This document shows, one piece after another, positions 32,522 to 41,207 of a stretch of 64,000 nt of DNA. The translations under genes were made by a program, and so were the position numbers. The notes below the pieces were generated by a model. That model made no database searches and was not told where the DNA came from. It saw nothing but the letters and a program-made list of their open reading frames with translations. The DNA is taken from assembly GCF_001276715.1 (NCBI RefSeq), contig NZ_LIUQ01000021.1, positions 21,218 to 85,217 of the forward strand, given 5' to 3'. The stretch comes from Planktothricoides sp. SR001 (GTDB taxonomy: Bacteria > Cyanobacteriota > Cyanobacteriia > Cyanobacteriales > Laspinemataceae). How positions within the stretch are numbered: position 1 is the stretch's first letter; each line of letters begins with the position of its first letter.

Positions 32522-33613
32522 CTAATTAGACTTATTTAAATGAGACTTTAACTCCTCGGTCATGGCATAATAAGCCGGTTTTGGGCGATAATTAAAATCA
32601 AAAATTAACGGATCTTTCACGGTGCCTAAAAAACTTTTTAGCCAAGTATAGCGATCGGTAAATCCCCACATATTCAAAGTGTTACAATTCGGCGCTTCCA
32701 AGCAAATCCTCAAAAAATACCGATATATATCCGCTTGTTGGGCTAATTTTTCCTCTAATGTACCCGAAAACTGTGTCACGGGAACATCCATTTCCGTAAT
32801 CACGATTTCTAAGCCAATCTCATTAAAACGCTTCATATTTTCTGCCACTTCTTTCGGGTCATTGGCGGAAAGAAAGCCAATATGGGTTTGAAATCCTACC
32901 CCATCAATTGACACCCCACGTTCTTTTAATTCTTTGGCTAATAAATATAAGGAATCGGCTTTTGAATTCAGCCCTTCCCCATATTCACTTAAATATAGCT
33001 TGGCGTCTGGATCCGCTTCGTGCGCCCAGCGAAAAGCTAAATCAATATATTCGGGGCCAATTGCTCGCATCCATAAGTTATCTCTTAAGGAACCATCAGA
33101 TCCCAAGGGTTCATTGACTACATCCCAATGTTGTACTTGACCGCGATAATGACCGACTAAAGTTTGAATGTGATCTCGGAGAATTTCTTTCATTTCATCT
33201 CTGGTAAATTGATTTTCCGTTAACCAACGGGGCAAGGAATGAAACCAAACAATTGTGTGTCCACGCATGGTCATATTATGGTCTTGAGCAAACTTCACCA
33301 GGGCATCAGGACGAGTAAAATCATAGCGATCGCGCTCTGGATGTACAATGATAAATTTCACCTCATTTTCCGTAGTCAGGCTATTGAACTCGCGGGCTAA
33401 AACTTCTCGATATTGCCAATCTTTTTCTAAAATTTTATCCCCAACCGCTGACCCAATTAAAAACCCTTGCTGACTAGCCAAAGACCGCAAGGAAGTCGAG
33501 GGAATTTCTAGTTGAGTACCGGGGACTGGATTGGCAATTAAGCATACAGAGGCAATGGCGATCGCCAACAGAATCACCTTCGTTACCACCCGCATTAAAA
33601 ATAGGTGTTTCAT
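32522..33613 (-). CDS. Secreted GH10 endo-1,4-beta-xylanase-type hydrolase
   Basis: A 363-aa glycoside hydrolase family 10 enzyme expected to cleave beta-1,4-xylan or a related glycan. The TIM-barrel signatures are all present: RGHTIVWFHSLPRW, WDVVNEPL with the acid/base Glu, YLSEYGEG, GVGFQTHIG, and IVITEMDV with the nucleophile Glu. The N-terminus (MRVVTKVILLAIAIASVCLI) is a signal peptide or membrane anchor, so it acts outside the cytoplasm. No carbohydrate-binding module is seen. Its substrate in a cyanobacterium may be its own sheath or environmental plant/algal polymer. Confidence 0.93.
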   Translation of the reverse strand: MKHLFLMRVVTKVILLAIAIASVCLIANPVPGTQLEIPSTSLRSLASQQGFLIGSAVGDKILEKDWQYREVLAREFNSLTTENEVKFIIVHPERDRYDFTRPDALVKFAQDHNMTMRGHTIVWFHSLPRWLTENQFTRDEMKEILRDHIQTLVGHYRGQVQHWDVVNEPLGSDGSLRDNLWMRAIGPEYIDLAFRWAHEADPDAKLYLSEYGEGLNSKADSLYLLAKELKERGVSIDGVGFQTHIGFLSANDPKEVAENMKRFNEIGLEIVITEMDVPVTQFSGTLEEKLAQQADIYRYFLRICLEAPNCNTLNMWGFTDRYTWLKSFLGTVKDPLIFDFNYRPKPAYYAMTEELKSHLNKSN

Positions 33614-33656
33614 TATATTTTCTTGGTAGTTATATTGGTAGTTATAGTTATACTAT

Positions 33657-33693
33657 AGTCGCACCATTGTCGCCATTGAGTCGCACCATTGTC
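33657..33693. promoter_or_regulatory. 15-bp direct repeat in a divergent promoter region
   Basis: agtcgcaccattgtc occurs at 33657-33671 and 33679-33693, exactly 22 bp apart (about two helical turns), between the divergent xylanase-type and WD40 genes. Spacing and position suit a regulator binding site, but no regulator is identified. Confidence 0.35.
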
Positions 33694-33773
33694 AGAAACG
33701 GCACTCCTAGTCAATGTGCGGTTAAGAATGCAATCTCTGACATCATAACGAACGTTTCACTTAAGGATCATTT

Positions 33774-36689
33774 ATGCATTTGATGATACCGATTTTTCCC
33801 TGTTATTCCGGCGAAATGCCGAAATTATTCAATCCATTGAACCCGCGCCATTATTTATTACTGGCTTATTGGATATTTTTTCGGCCTACGGCTTTAAATT
33901 CTTATTTCTATCAAGCTGCCCCGAACCTGCATCCGCAAGGAGGCTTCGGCAAATTCTGGCGCACCTGGAAAGTGCAGGCATATCGTCGCCTTTATCTGAT
34001 GTTCGGGGCTACTTTGCTGTTATTGACAATTTTGCTCGGTTTAATCGCCAGTTTCTATAACCTCGCTACGGATCAAGGACATACTGCTTCGGTGAATGTC
34101 GTGACGCCAATTTCCTCTACGCAATTTATCTCGGCTTCTACTGGTAGTAGTTTTAGTTCGTCTACTATTAAAATTTGGGATTTGCCAACCGGCGCTGTGA
34201 GTCATGCTTTAATGGCTGGGAATCGAGGAATTAATGCGATCGCCGTCTCTTCAGATCGAACACGCATCGTTTCCGGGGGCAGTAACAGCGAATTGATTGT
34301 CTGGGATTTAAAATCTGGCACAAAACTGAAAACCCTGGAAGGTCATCGCCGTTGGATCAACGATCTGGTGATTCTGGGGGATGGTCAGCGGGCGATTTCC
34401 GCTGCCGCTGATCAAACCCTCAAAATCTGGCAACTGGACTCCGGTAAAGCCTTATTCACTTTAGAAGGTCATACCAATTCGGTCAACGATATCGTTTTGA
34501 CCGAGGATCAGAAACAAGTGATTTCCGCTTCCGAGGATAGAACTTTAAAAGTTTGGGACATTTCCTCCGGCAAAGAAGTCAAAACCCTCAGCGGTCATCA
34601 GGTTGGGGTGAACAAAGTGGTGATTTTGCCCGGAAACAAAGCCCTCAGCGGATCTGTTGATGGGATTTTGAAAGTGTGGGATTTAGCATCCGGGAAAGAA
34701 TTGCGGACATTAACCGGACATACGGACAGCATCCAAGATATCGCGGTGACACCAGATGGGAAATTGGCAATTTCTGGGTCAGCCGATCGCACCTTAAAAG
34801 TCTGGGACTGGCAAACCGGAAAACTCTTGCATACCCTCACAGGTCATCAAGGCTGGGTGAATTCCGTAGCGGTGACTCCTGATGGTCAGCAAGCTATTTC
34901 CGCCTCTTCTGACCATACCTTAAAAGTCTGGAATCTCCAACAGGGAAAAGAATTAAATACCCTCAAGGGTCATACGGAATGGGTGCGAACGGTGCAATTA
35001 ACCCCCGATGGTCAATGGGCAATTTCTGGGTCAGGAGATGCCAGACCGAAAGTTTGGGATTGGAAGTCCGGTCAAGAAATTCCCCTCAAGTCTGCGGAGA
35101 ATACCATCAAGTTAGCCCGAATTGGTTTTTATGTCGCCATGATTTTCGCGATCGCCACGGGTCTATTTCTGATTGCCCTGATTTTGGCGATCGGGATGAT
35201 GGCTTTTGGCATTGCGGGCAGCCTCTTCTCTATTCTGGTTTTGGCTTTAGGCAGCACCATCGTCTTTACTTGGCTGTTCGTAGCTGCCGATGTGGTCGCT
35301 GTTAACCCCTCATTCCGAGAAGTATTCGGCGCGATGGCCCTAGATCCACAGTGGATTAATGCGGGGTTTGCCATTTCCTTGGGATTGCTATTTAATGTGG
35401 CGTTTAATTTAACCGGCAGAAAAGCGATCGCCCCAATCAGCAGCATCGCCCTAGTTTTCATCGTCGGGATTGCGATCGGTGCCCTCGAAGCCACTATATT
35501 AAGTAACAGTCAAATCATTACCCGAATTCGCCTAAACAGTGGCATAAAAACCGGGATAACTGTTGGTTTGCGATTCAACTTACTGGTCTTAATTGGCGCA
35601 GTGCGAGCCATATTTTACCCCATTGAACTTGCCTGGTCTGTCTATAGCAGCGTTCAAATTTTTTCTAAGGGGGGCAAAGGACATCCCGTGGAATGGGATG
35701 AACTACAAATTTTTCCCTTGTGGGGGACTCAGAAATATCTATATCGGCGATTACAGGCGTTTACTGCAAAGGGCGACCCCATCTCTGGACTACGTTTAAT
35801 TGCCGAAGTTGCCAGCAACCCCTTTCAAAGAGTTTTCGCTATCCAAGCCCTGCATAAATTCTTACATAACGCTGAAAATGATGGAAAAAATTACAGCCCG
35901 CTACATTTGATTTATGCCATTTTGACCGATCCAGAATTAAAAGCATTCGTTTCAACTCCCAGCAGTCAACAAGATTGGCGCATTTTACCCAGCCGTCAAC
36001 AATTACTCCTCGGCGAACTCGACCAACGCTGGGTTGACTGTAGTAGCGATTGGATCGATCGCCTAATTTCCCGAATTGTTTGGTTAAAATTGCGGATTTT
36101 AATTGGGTTTTGGTGGCACCACCGCACCACTCCCTTAACCCAATTTGCCGGAATGCTTTATGAATTTTTGAACCACAAAGACACAGAGGACACAAAGGAC
36201 ATCCGGGATTATGAAAGAATTTATGATCGTCTGATTGACTATCCCGGTGGCACAGAAATTGCCCTTTCCTTTCAAGCAATGGCTACTTGCTTGAAAGTTC
36301 AAGAATTGGCAGATATGGCTGAGGTGGTTAAGGCGATCGAACCCTTGGGAAATATACCCCCAGGTTCGCGGTTCGATTTTTTTGCGTCCCAAAGGGGCGA
36401 CACTGCCCCCCTATGGGGGGACGCCATTCGACCAGCAGTAATTCAGGCTTTAATTCGTTTAGCAGATATAGCCAAGATATCGATGAATCAACCTACCACA
36501 GATGCAGTTCAAAAATTAAGCGCGATCGCTTATGGGATGATTCTGCTGCAAGAACTCGATACCGAATTAATCGCCCAAACAAATATCCCCCTGCCGGAAA
36601 AAATCATCCTGAAAAAAATTATTGCTCATTGGCGTCCATTACTAACTCAAGCAACCCATCAAACCCTAGCACAGTTCAATATGTTTTAA
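33774..36689 (+). CDS. Membrane WD40-repeat protein of unknown function
   Basis: A 971-aa protein. One membrane helix (~76-98) precedes eight WD40 repeats (~105-440, ending IKIWD, LIVWD, LKIWQ, LKVWD three times, LKVWN, PKVWD). About five hydrophobic helices follow (~450-620), then a C-terminal cytosolic-looking domain I do not recognise. Two short segments appear to be repeat-derived: NHKDTEDTKD (~800-809), encoded by 36171-36199, and ASQRGDTAPLWGDA (~871-884), encoded by a hairpin at 36384-36425. ATG 33774 has AAGGA six bases upstream; MPKLFNPLNPRHY at 33816 is an alternative start. WD40 implies a protein-binding platform; nothing shows catalysis. Confidence 0.85.
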   Translation: MHLMIPIFPCYSGEMPKLFNPLNPRHYLLLAYWIFFRPTALNSYFYQAAPNLHPQGGFGKFWRTWKVQAYRRLYLMFGATLLLLTILLGLIASFYNLATDQGHTASVNVVTPISSTQFISASTGSSFSSSTIKIWDLPTGAVSHALMAGNRGINAIAVSSDRTRIVSGGSNSELIVWDLKSGTKLKTLEGHRRWINDLVILGDGQRAISAAADQTLKIWQLDSGKALFTLEGHTNSVNDIVLTEDQKQVISASEDRTLKVWDISSGKEVKTLSGHQVGVNKVVILPGNKALSGSVDGILKVWDLASGKELRTLTGHTDSIQDIAVTPDGKLAISGSADRTLKVWDWQTGKLLHTLTGHQGWVNSVAVTPDGQQAISASSDHTLKVWNLQQGKELNTLKGHTEWVRTVQLTPDGQWAISGSGDARPKVWDWKSGQEIPLKSAENTIKLARIGFYVAMIFAIATGLFLIALILAIGMMAFGIAGSLFSILVLALGSTIVFTWLFVAADVVAVNPSFREVFGAMALDPQWINAGFAISLGLLFNVAFNLTGRKAIAPISSIALVFIVGIAIGALEATILSNSQIITRIRLNSGIKTGITVGLRFNLLVLIGAVRAIFYPIELAWSVYSSVQIFSKGGKGHPVEWDELQIFPLWGTQKYLYRRLQAFTAKGDPISGLRLIAEVASNPFQRVFAIQALHKFLHNAENDGKNYSPLHLIYAILTDPELKAFVSTPSSQQDWRILPSRQQLLLGELDQRWVDCSSDWIDRLISRIVWLKLRILIGFWWHHRTTPLTQFAGMLYEFLNHKDTEDTKDIRDYERIYDRLIDYPGGTEIALSFQAMATCLKVQELADMAEVVKAIEPLGNIPPGSRFDFFASQRGDTAPLWGDAIRPAVIQALIRLADIAKISMNQPTTDAVQKLSAIAYGMILLQELDTELIAQTNIPLPEKIILKKIIAHWRPLLTQATHQTLAQFNMF

Positions 36690-36718
36690 TCACAAGGGGC
36701 GATTCCGCAAATAAGTAA

Positions 36719-36978
36719 ATATATTTGTATGGGCGTGATATTTCCGGCAGTAAATATCGGATTACAAGCAATAACCTATATACCGGAATGCTTCGCCCTG
36801 GTAAACATGAAATGCTCTCAACTCGTAGGCGATCGCGCTCTCGTTGCAACCAAGCAAGAAACCGGGGCAAGAAACCGGGTTTCTATAAGAGTTGTTGGTT
36901 AGTGGCAAAGGTTATCTGAAGAAACCCGGTTTCTGGGTTTGGGTGGCAAAGATGGTCTAAAGAAACCCGGTTTCTGGG
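36719..36978. repeat. Type A and type B palindromic repeats
   Basis: A variant type A element (36725-36801: gggcgtgat ... ttccggcagtaaatatcgg ... ccggaatgcttcgccc) is followed by a type B element (36855-36978) whose arms are aagaaaccgggtttct and agaaacccggtttct. The left arm has an extra aagaaaccgggg unit and the right arm is duplicated. It is non-coding and adjoins a degraded DUF4160 gene. Confidence 0.85.
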
Positions 36979-37030
36979 CCAGCGATCGCGTACAATAGAA
37001 AGCATACATTCTTGCCCAAAACCGATCTTT

Positions 37031-37185
37031 ATGCCAGTAATTTTCATGTTTTATGGTGCGATCGTGATGATGTACTACTTTGATAACCAAAAACATCAAT
37101 CCCCACACATCCACGTCACCTATCAAGATGATCTGTAATTGCAGTCAATGGGCAAGAAATATTCAAAATCAACCCCCTCCAGTAA
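37031..37185 (+). pseudogene. DUF4160 gene remnant
   Basis: MPVIFMFYGAIVMMYYFDNQ then PHIHVTYQD is the DUF4160 N-terminus; the frame stops at 37136-37138. In the +1 frame the typical C-terminus AVNGQEIFKINPLQ follows and stops at 37183-37185. The family is normally about 80-90 aa; here roughly 30 internal codons are missing and the frame is broken. DUF4160 genes usually sit directly before a DUF2442 gene, as here, in a pair often regarded as toxin-antitoxin-like. Confidence 0.75.
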
Positions 37186-37199
37186 TCAGGAGTAATTAT

Positions 37200-37475
37200 A
37201 TGTCTCCCAAAGTTATTCAAGTAGAACCCTTGGAATCTTATCAACTTCGCCTGACTTTTAGCAATGGCGAAATTCGTCGTTTTGATGTGACTCCTTATCT
37301 TAACAAAGGCATATTCACCGAACTTCAAAACATTGAATATTTTCAACAAGTAAAACTTAGCTTTGGCAGCATTCAATGGCCTCACGAACAAGATTTTAGT
37401 GCGGATACCCTCTACCTCACCAGTCAGCCGGAAGAAAAAACTGTAGAGCCGATATTTTCTCACTCAGCCCGATAA
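37200..37475 (+). CDS. DUF2442 family protein
   Basis: A 91-aa protein with the DUF2442 pattern: PLESYQLRLTFSNGEIRRFDVTPYL, an internal FxxVKLSFGSIQWP strand and the D-x-SADTLYL end. ATG 37200 is chosen because AGGAG lies at 37188-37192, eight bases upstream, and the family begins here; the open frame extends further upstream without support. Its usual partner, DUF4160, is broken just upstream. Function is unproven; a DNA-binding or antitoxin-like role has been proposed for such pairs. Confidence 0.83.
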   Translation: MSPKVIQVEPLESYQLRLTFSNGEIRRFDVTPYLNKGIFTELQNIEYFQQVKLSFGSIQWPHEQDFSADTLYLTSQPEEKTVEPIFSHSAR

Positions 37476-37510
37476 TAATTTGCACTCAACCAAATCGTTA
37501 CAGCCGATTC

Positions 37511-37852
37511 GTAGGGGCGAAGCATTCCGGCAGTCAATATCGGAGTAAAACCAATAACCTATATACCGGAATGCTTCGCCCTGGCACATATTATATCCGT
37601 AGGGGCGAAGCATTCCGGCAGTAAATATCGGGGTAAAACTAATAACCTATATACCGGAATGCTTCGCCCTGACTGGGGTTCACGAGTTGCCAGCTTGCCA
37701 AGAAACCGGGTTTCTATGAGCACGTTGGTGGGGTGACAAAGATGGTCTAAAGAAACCCGGTTTCTGGGGATTATATTTGTAGGGGCGAAGCATTCCGGCA
37801 GTAAATATCGGGTTAGAACTAATAACCTATATACCGGAATGCTTCGCCCTGA
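37511..37852. repeat. Three type A palindromes and one type B palindrome
   Basis: Type A copies are at 37511-37583, 37599-37672 and 37779-37852. Each is ~74 bp with arms ggcgaagcattccgg / ccggaatgcttcgcc and an interior cagtaaatatcgg...aataacctatata. A type B copy (aagaaaccgggtttct ... agaaacccggtttct) sits between the last two at 37699-37770. All are in one orientation. They fill the gap between DUF2442 and the minus-strand DUF29 gene. Confidence 0.9.
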
Positions 37853-37862
37853 CACAAATGAT

Positions 37863-38327
37863 TTACAAATCAGCTTGATTATCTTTGGGTAAAATATATT
37901 CCTCCTCAAAAACCTCTAACCAAGAAAGTGAGGTTAATCGACATTTTTTGCCCATTTCATCCTCGGCATCTTTCACCGCATTCTCAAAACATTTATCCCA
38001 TATAGACTCAAGAAAATTACGATTTAAACTTGGAATTTCCTCTTGACTTTCCTCAATTTCTCTACGGGCTGAACGAATACTGATAGCCCAGCTAGAAGTG
38101 CGTTTCTCTGGTTGACATTTCCACTTAATAACGTGAAGCATTAAGCGAATTAACTGGGTTTTTACCGCTCTTTTTTCAGTTCTTCCCATCGCTTCAATTA
38201 GAGATGCTAAACCTTCTGTTGCTTCCATCGATTTTCCTTCTTTGAGAAGTGTCTGTACTGTCACAGCAGTTTGATAATGAGAGCAAACTGCTAACCAATC
38301 CCAATCTTGTTTAGTCAGCATTGCCAT
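37863..38327 (-). CDS. DUF29 family protein
   Basis: A 154-aa helical protein with DUF29 hallmarks: W near the start, LASLIEAMGRTEKRAVKTQL, IRLMLHVIKWKCQPEKR and SWAISIRSARREIEE, then a C-terminal LPxD motif. DUF29 is abundant and multi-copy in cyanobacteria; its function is unknown. It is 80 bp downstream of the HTH gene on the same strand and probably cotranscribed with it. A repeat array begins right after its stop. Confidence 0.82.
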   Translation of the reverse strand: MAMLTKQDWDWLAVCSHYQTAVTVQTLLKEGKSMEATEGLASLIEAMGRTEKRAVKTQLIRLMLHVIKWKCQPEKRTSSWAISIRSARREIEESQEEIPSLNRNFLESIWDKCFENAVKDAEDEMGKKCRLTSLSWLEVFEEEYILPKDNQADL

Positions 38328-38407
38328 TTCCTTGAGATTATCTATATTTAATTAAGTTTAAAATAAGTCTTATAACAATTTGGCAAAAAAATATCAATAT
38401 ATCGACA

Positions 38408-38917
38408 TTATTCCGCGACTATTTTCCCGTTTTTCTCACTCAGCTTTTCAGTTTTTAAGGTTTCTTGGATCGCTAACTCAGGAACTTCAGATGTGGGTAT
38501 TTTTAAATTAAACTGAAAAACTATTTGATGTTGTTCAATATTGATATTAGTTATATTAACAACGCTTTGATCTGGTAATAAACTTTGCACGGGAATTTGG
38601 GGAGGTGCAGATTTATACCCCGACTCATCCAACCATTCATAGATTTTCCGCCAATTCTCCACCTTTTCGTCTACTTTGTCCAACAGAAATTTCACATATT
38701 TATAAATAGTGGCACATAAATCCGCCTCTACACCTCTGGGAATTTTATCTAATTTTTCCGCAATTGCTGAGGGACTATAGCCAGATAATAAACCTCTTAA
38801 ATGGGCTTTTTCAATGGGAGTCAAATGTTTTCCTTTTGCCGAGGCTAAGTCAGCATAAAGGGTTTCTAAATCCCATTCTTGGGCAGCTTGACTAAACATT
38901 TGATCCACTTGAGTCAT
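38408..38917 (-). CDS. VMAP-type N-terminal HTH domain protein
   Basis: A 169-aa protein. Residues ~17-75 (LYADLASAKGKHLTPIEKAH, LRGLLSGYSPSAIAEKL, CATIYKYVKFLLDKV) resemble the helix-turn-helix found at the N-terminus of vWA/MoxR-associated (VMAP) and many NTPase proteins of cyanobacteria. The rest is a linker and a beta segment (VVNITNINIEQHQIVFQFNL) without a match I know. It is transcribed divergently from the vWA/PP2C/kinase operon across 130 bp, so it may regulate or partner with it. Confidence 0.65.
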   Translation of the reverse strand: MTQVDQMFSQAAQEWDLETLYADLASAKGKHLTPIEKAHLRGLLSGYSPSAIAEKLDKIPRGVEADLCATIYKYVKFLLDKVDEKVENWRKIYEWLDESGYKSAPPQIPVQSLLPDQSVVNITNINIEQHQIVFQFNLKIPTSEVPELAIQETLKTEKLSEKNGKIVAE

Positions 38918-39047
38918 AGTAAGCGTTGGGAAATTGGCTAACAGAACTCTAACACCAGTCCTAACGTTAATCAGTAGATTTTTAGAACTGGGTTATTTTA
39001 CTCTGATTATAGCATACTTTTAGCCTTTAGATAAAGATAAAACGCTT
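38918..39047. promoter_or_regulatory. Shared divergent promoter region
   Basis: 130 bp between the HTH gene (minus) and the vWA gene (plus). It is AT-rich toward the vWA start, with tatagcata at about 38996-39010 as a possible -10 region. No clear operator dyad was found. Confidence 0.35.
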
Positions 39048-39707
39048 ATGCCAATAGGTAATAATGCTGACTTTGCCACTAACCAAGAGCCCCGCTGTCC
39101 AGTGGTGCTGTTACTGGATAACTCAGGATCTATGAGTGGTCAGCCGATCCAGCAGCTAAATCAAGGGGTGGCGGTGTTTAAGCAATCGGTAGAGCAAGAT
39201 GCTTTGGCTAAACTCAGAGTGGAGGTGGGGATCATTTCCTTTGGGCCGGTGAGGATGTGTCAAGATTTTGTCACGATCGATCAATTTGTGCCCCCACAGC
39301 TAAAAGCCGAAGAATTAACCCCGATGGGAGAAGCGATCAATTACGCTTTGGATTTATTGGAAAATCGCAAAGCTGATTACCACAATAATGGAATCCAATA
39401 CTATCGGCCTTGGGTGTTTCTAATTACAGATGGTAGTCCTACAGATACTTGGCAACCGGCAGCACAGCGCGTCAGACAAGGTGAGAACGATAAAAAATTC
39501 TCGTTTTTCGCAGTCGGTGTCCAAGGTGCGGATATGGGAATTTTAAGCCAAATTGCCACTCGTTCACCCATGCTGCTGAATGGTCTTGATTTTAAATCAA
39601 TGTTCTTGTGGCTCAGTGCATCGCTGACGCAGGTATCTCATAGTCAACCTGGAGCCAACACAATGATCCAAACTCCAGCGATCACGTGGAATCAAGTAGC
39701 TACTTAA
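39048..39707 (+). CDS. TerY-like von Willebrand factor A domain protein
   Basis: A 219-aa soluble vWA protein. The MIDAS metal site is complete: DNSGSMSG (DxSxS), LTPMGEAI (Thr) and LITDGSPTD (Asp). It is essentially one vWA domain without the C-terminal extension of some TerY proteins. It is the first gene of a tight operon (27 bp to PP2C, 21 bp from PP2C to kinase), an arrangement known as the TerY-phosphorylation (TerY-P) triad. In such triads vWA is thought to be a scaffold modified by the kinase and phosphatase in a stress response. Confidence 0.9.
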   Translation: MPIGNNADFATNQEPRCPVVLLLDNSGSMSGQPIQQLNQGVAVFKQSVEQDALAKLRVEVGIISFGPVRMCQDFVTIDQFVPPQLKAEELTPMGEAINYALDLLENRKADYHNNGIQYYRPWVFLITDGSPTDTWQPAAQRVRQGENDKKFSFFAVGVQGADMGILSQIATRSPMLLNGLDFKSMFLWLSASLTQVSHSQPGANTMIQTPAITWNQVAT

Positions 39708-39734
39708 TATAGTGAGGAGATTAAACAGACTTTT

Positions 39735-41186
39735 ATGCCTTGGAAAGCGATCGCCTGTTCTGCAAAGGGGACTAGCCATGAAAAAATCGGCTCGCCTTGT
39801 CAAGATTATGCTGGCTTTATCAGAGTGAATGACTCTGGAGAGGCTGACAATAATGGCGACATTGCGATCGGGGCTGTCTGTGATGGGGCTGGGAGTTGTA
39901 AATATTCTGATATCGGTTCTGAATTAGCCGTTAAAACAACTCTGCAATCTTTACAAAGTTGGCTTAAATGGCTGAAACATGAGAATAAAAAAGATTTATC
40001 ACAACCCATCTTAGAAGATTATGCTCGCCAAGTTTTTGGCAAAAATCTAGCAAAAGTACAAGAAGCGTTTAGGGTCAAAGCACAGGAAATGGCCTGTTAC
40101 TCAAAAGATTTCTCTTGTACTTTGTTAGTTGTGGTTGCAACTCCCAAGTGGCTGGCCGCGATGCAGATTGGCGATGGCTTTATTGTAATTCGACAGCCTG
40201 ACTCAGAATATAAATTACTTTTTCAGCCCATCAAGGGAGAATATGCGAATCAAACCACCTTTATCACCGCTAGTAATGCTCTAGAAGTAATGCAGGTTAA
40301 GGTGTTGCCTGGACCGCAACAGTTTATTTTCGCCTCAACTGATGGCTTAGAAAGATTAGCCCTTGAGATTAAAAAAGAGTCAAAACCTCACCCGCCGTTT
40401 TTTGATAACTTTAGAGACGCTATACAAATTCGTTTTGAAACTGAGGAAAAAAGCTCAACCCAAGAGTGGTTACAGTCAGAGAAAGTCAATGAGAGAACCG
40501 ATGATGATAAAACGATTTTATTATGCTGGTATAAATCGGCAGATGAGCTTAAACAATCAACCGAGACATCTCAATCATCAGCAATTGTTCATACCTCATC
40601 ACAAGCAATTCCAACAATTCAACTACCGGGAGGTGCTACCCGCTACTCCCCCCAACCAACTCCAGCGCCTCAACCATTGGGAGGTGTTACCAGCCAAACC
40701 ACACAAACCCGAGTAGCTCAACCATCGGAAAATGCTATTTCCCAATCTGATTCAAATTCAGAAACTGAACTATCGGAAGTTTCGGAATCAGAAGATCCTA
40801 AAGCCAAATCAGTTGAGAAAGCCGCTAAACAAAAAGATGCTTCCAGAGACGTTTACGCATTCGTCATTAATGTCTTAGCAGGCATTTTTTGGAACTCGCT
40901 TTGGCACGATTTATTTTTTGATATAAGGTTTAGCAGTTCAGTTGTCAGCAATTTTGTCGGTTTGTGTCTTGCGCTTCTACTGGCTGTCTTGATTTTATGG
41001 GTTGATTGGCAGCTATATCAACAAATCAAGCAGTATTCTTCTGATCAAGGGCAGAAAAAGGAACGTTTATTTCTTTACATGGCGCTAATTTGTGCAGTCG
41101 GACTAGGCTTAGGAGGTTTAGTATATTACCTAATTCGTTTAGGTTTATTGTATTTATCTAATGTGTCAATCGGATTACCCAAATAA
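39735..41186 (+). CDS. PP2C-family protein phosphatase with membrane tail (TerY-P triad)
   Basis: A 483-aa protein. Residues ~1-255 are a PP2C-type Ser/Thr phosphatase: GSPCQDYAG, VCDGAGSCKYSDIGS, MQIGDGF, STDGLERL and the final DDDKTILL carry the metal-binding Asp residues. A Pro/Gln/Thr-rich linker with a repeated GGxT motif (~280-350) leads to about three membrane helices (~375-475), so the enzyme is tethered with its catalytic domain in the cytosol. It lies between the vWA and kinase genes and should counteract the kinase. Confidence 0.9.
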   Translation: MPWKAIACSAKGTSHEKIGSPCQDYAGFIRVNDSGEADNNGDIAIGAVCDGAGSCKYSDIGSELAVKTTLQSLQSWLKWLKHENKKDLSQPILEDYARQVFGKNLAKVQEAFRVKAQEMACYSKDFSCTLLVVVATPKWLAAMQIGDGFIVIRQPDSEYKLLFQPIKGEYANQTTFITASNALEVMQVKVLPGPQQFIFASTDGLERLALEIKKESKPHPPFFDNFRDAIQIRFETEEKSSTQEWLQSEKVNERTDDDKTILLCWYKSADELKQSTETSQSSAIVHTSSQAIPTIQLPGGATRYSPQPTPAPQPLGGVTSQTTQTRVAQPSENAISQSDSNSETELSEVSESEDPKAKSVEKAAKQKDASRDVYAFVINVLAGIFWNSLWHDLFFDIRFSSSVVSNFVGLCLALLLAVLILWVDWQLYQQIKQYSSDQGQKKERLFLYMALICAVGLGLGGLVYYLIRLGLLYLSNVSIGLPK

Positions 41187-41207
41187 CAAAACATACAGTA
41201 AATAGCT

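Noticed and set aside
37080-37475. 131-aa version of the DUF2442 protein
   Set aside because: The upstream 40 codons overlap the DUF4160 remnant; the ribosome site and family start support ATG 37200.
37559-37909. Minus-strand frames rich in GRSIPVYRLL and KPGFL across the repeat arrays (also 43179-43426, 44331-44618)
   Set aside because: They are translations of the type A and B palindromes and recur at every array.
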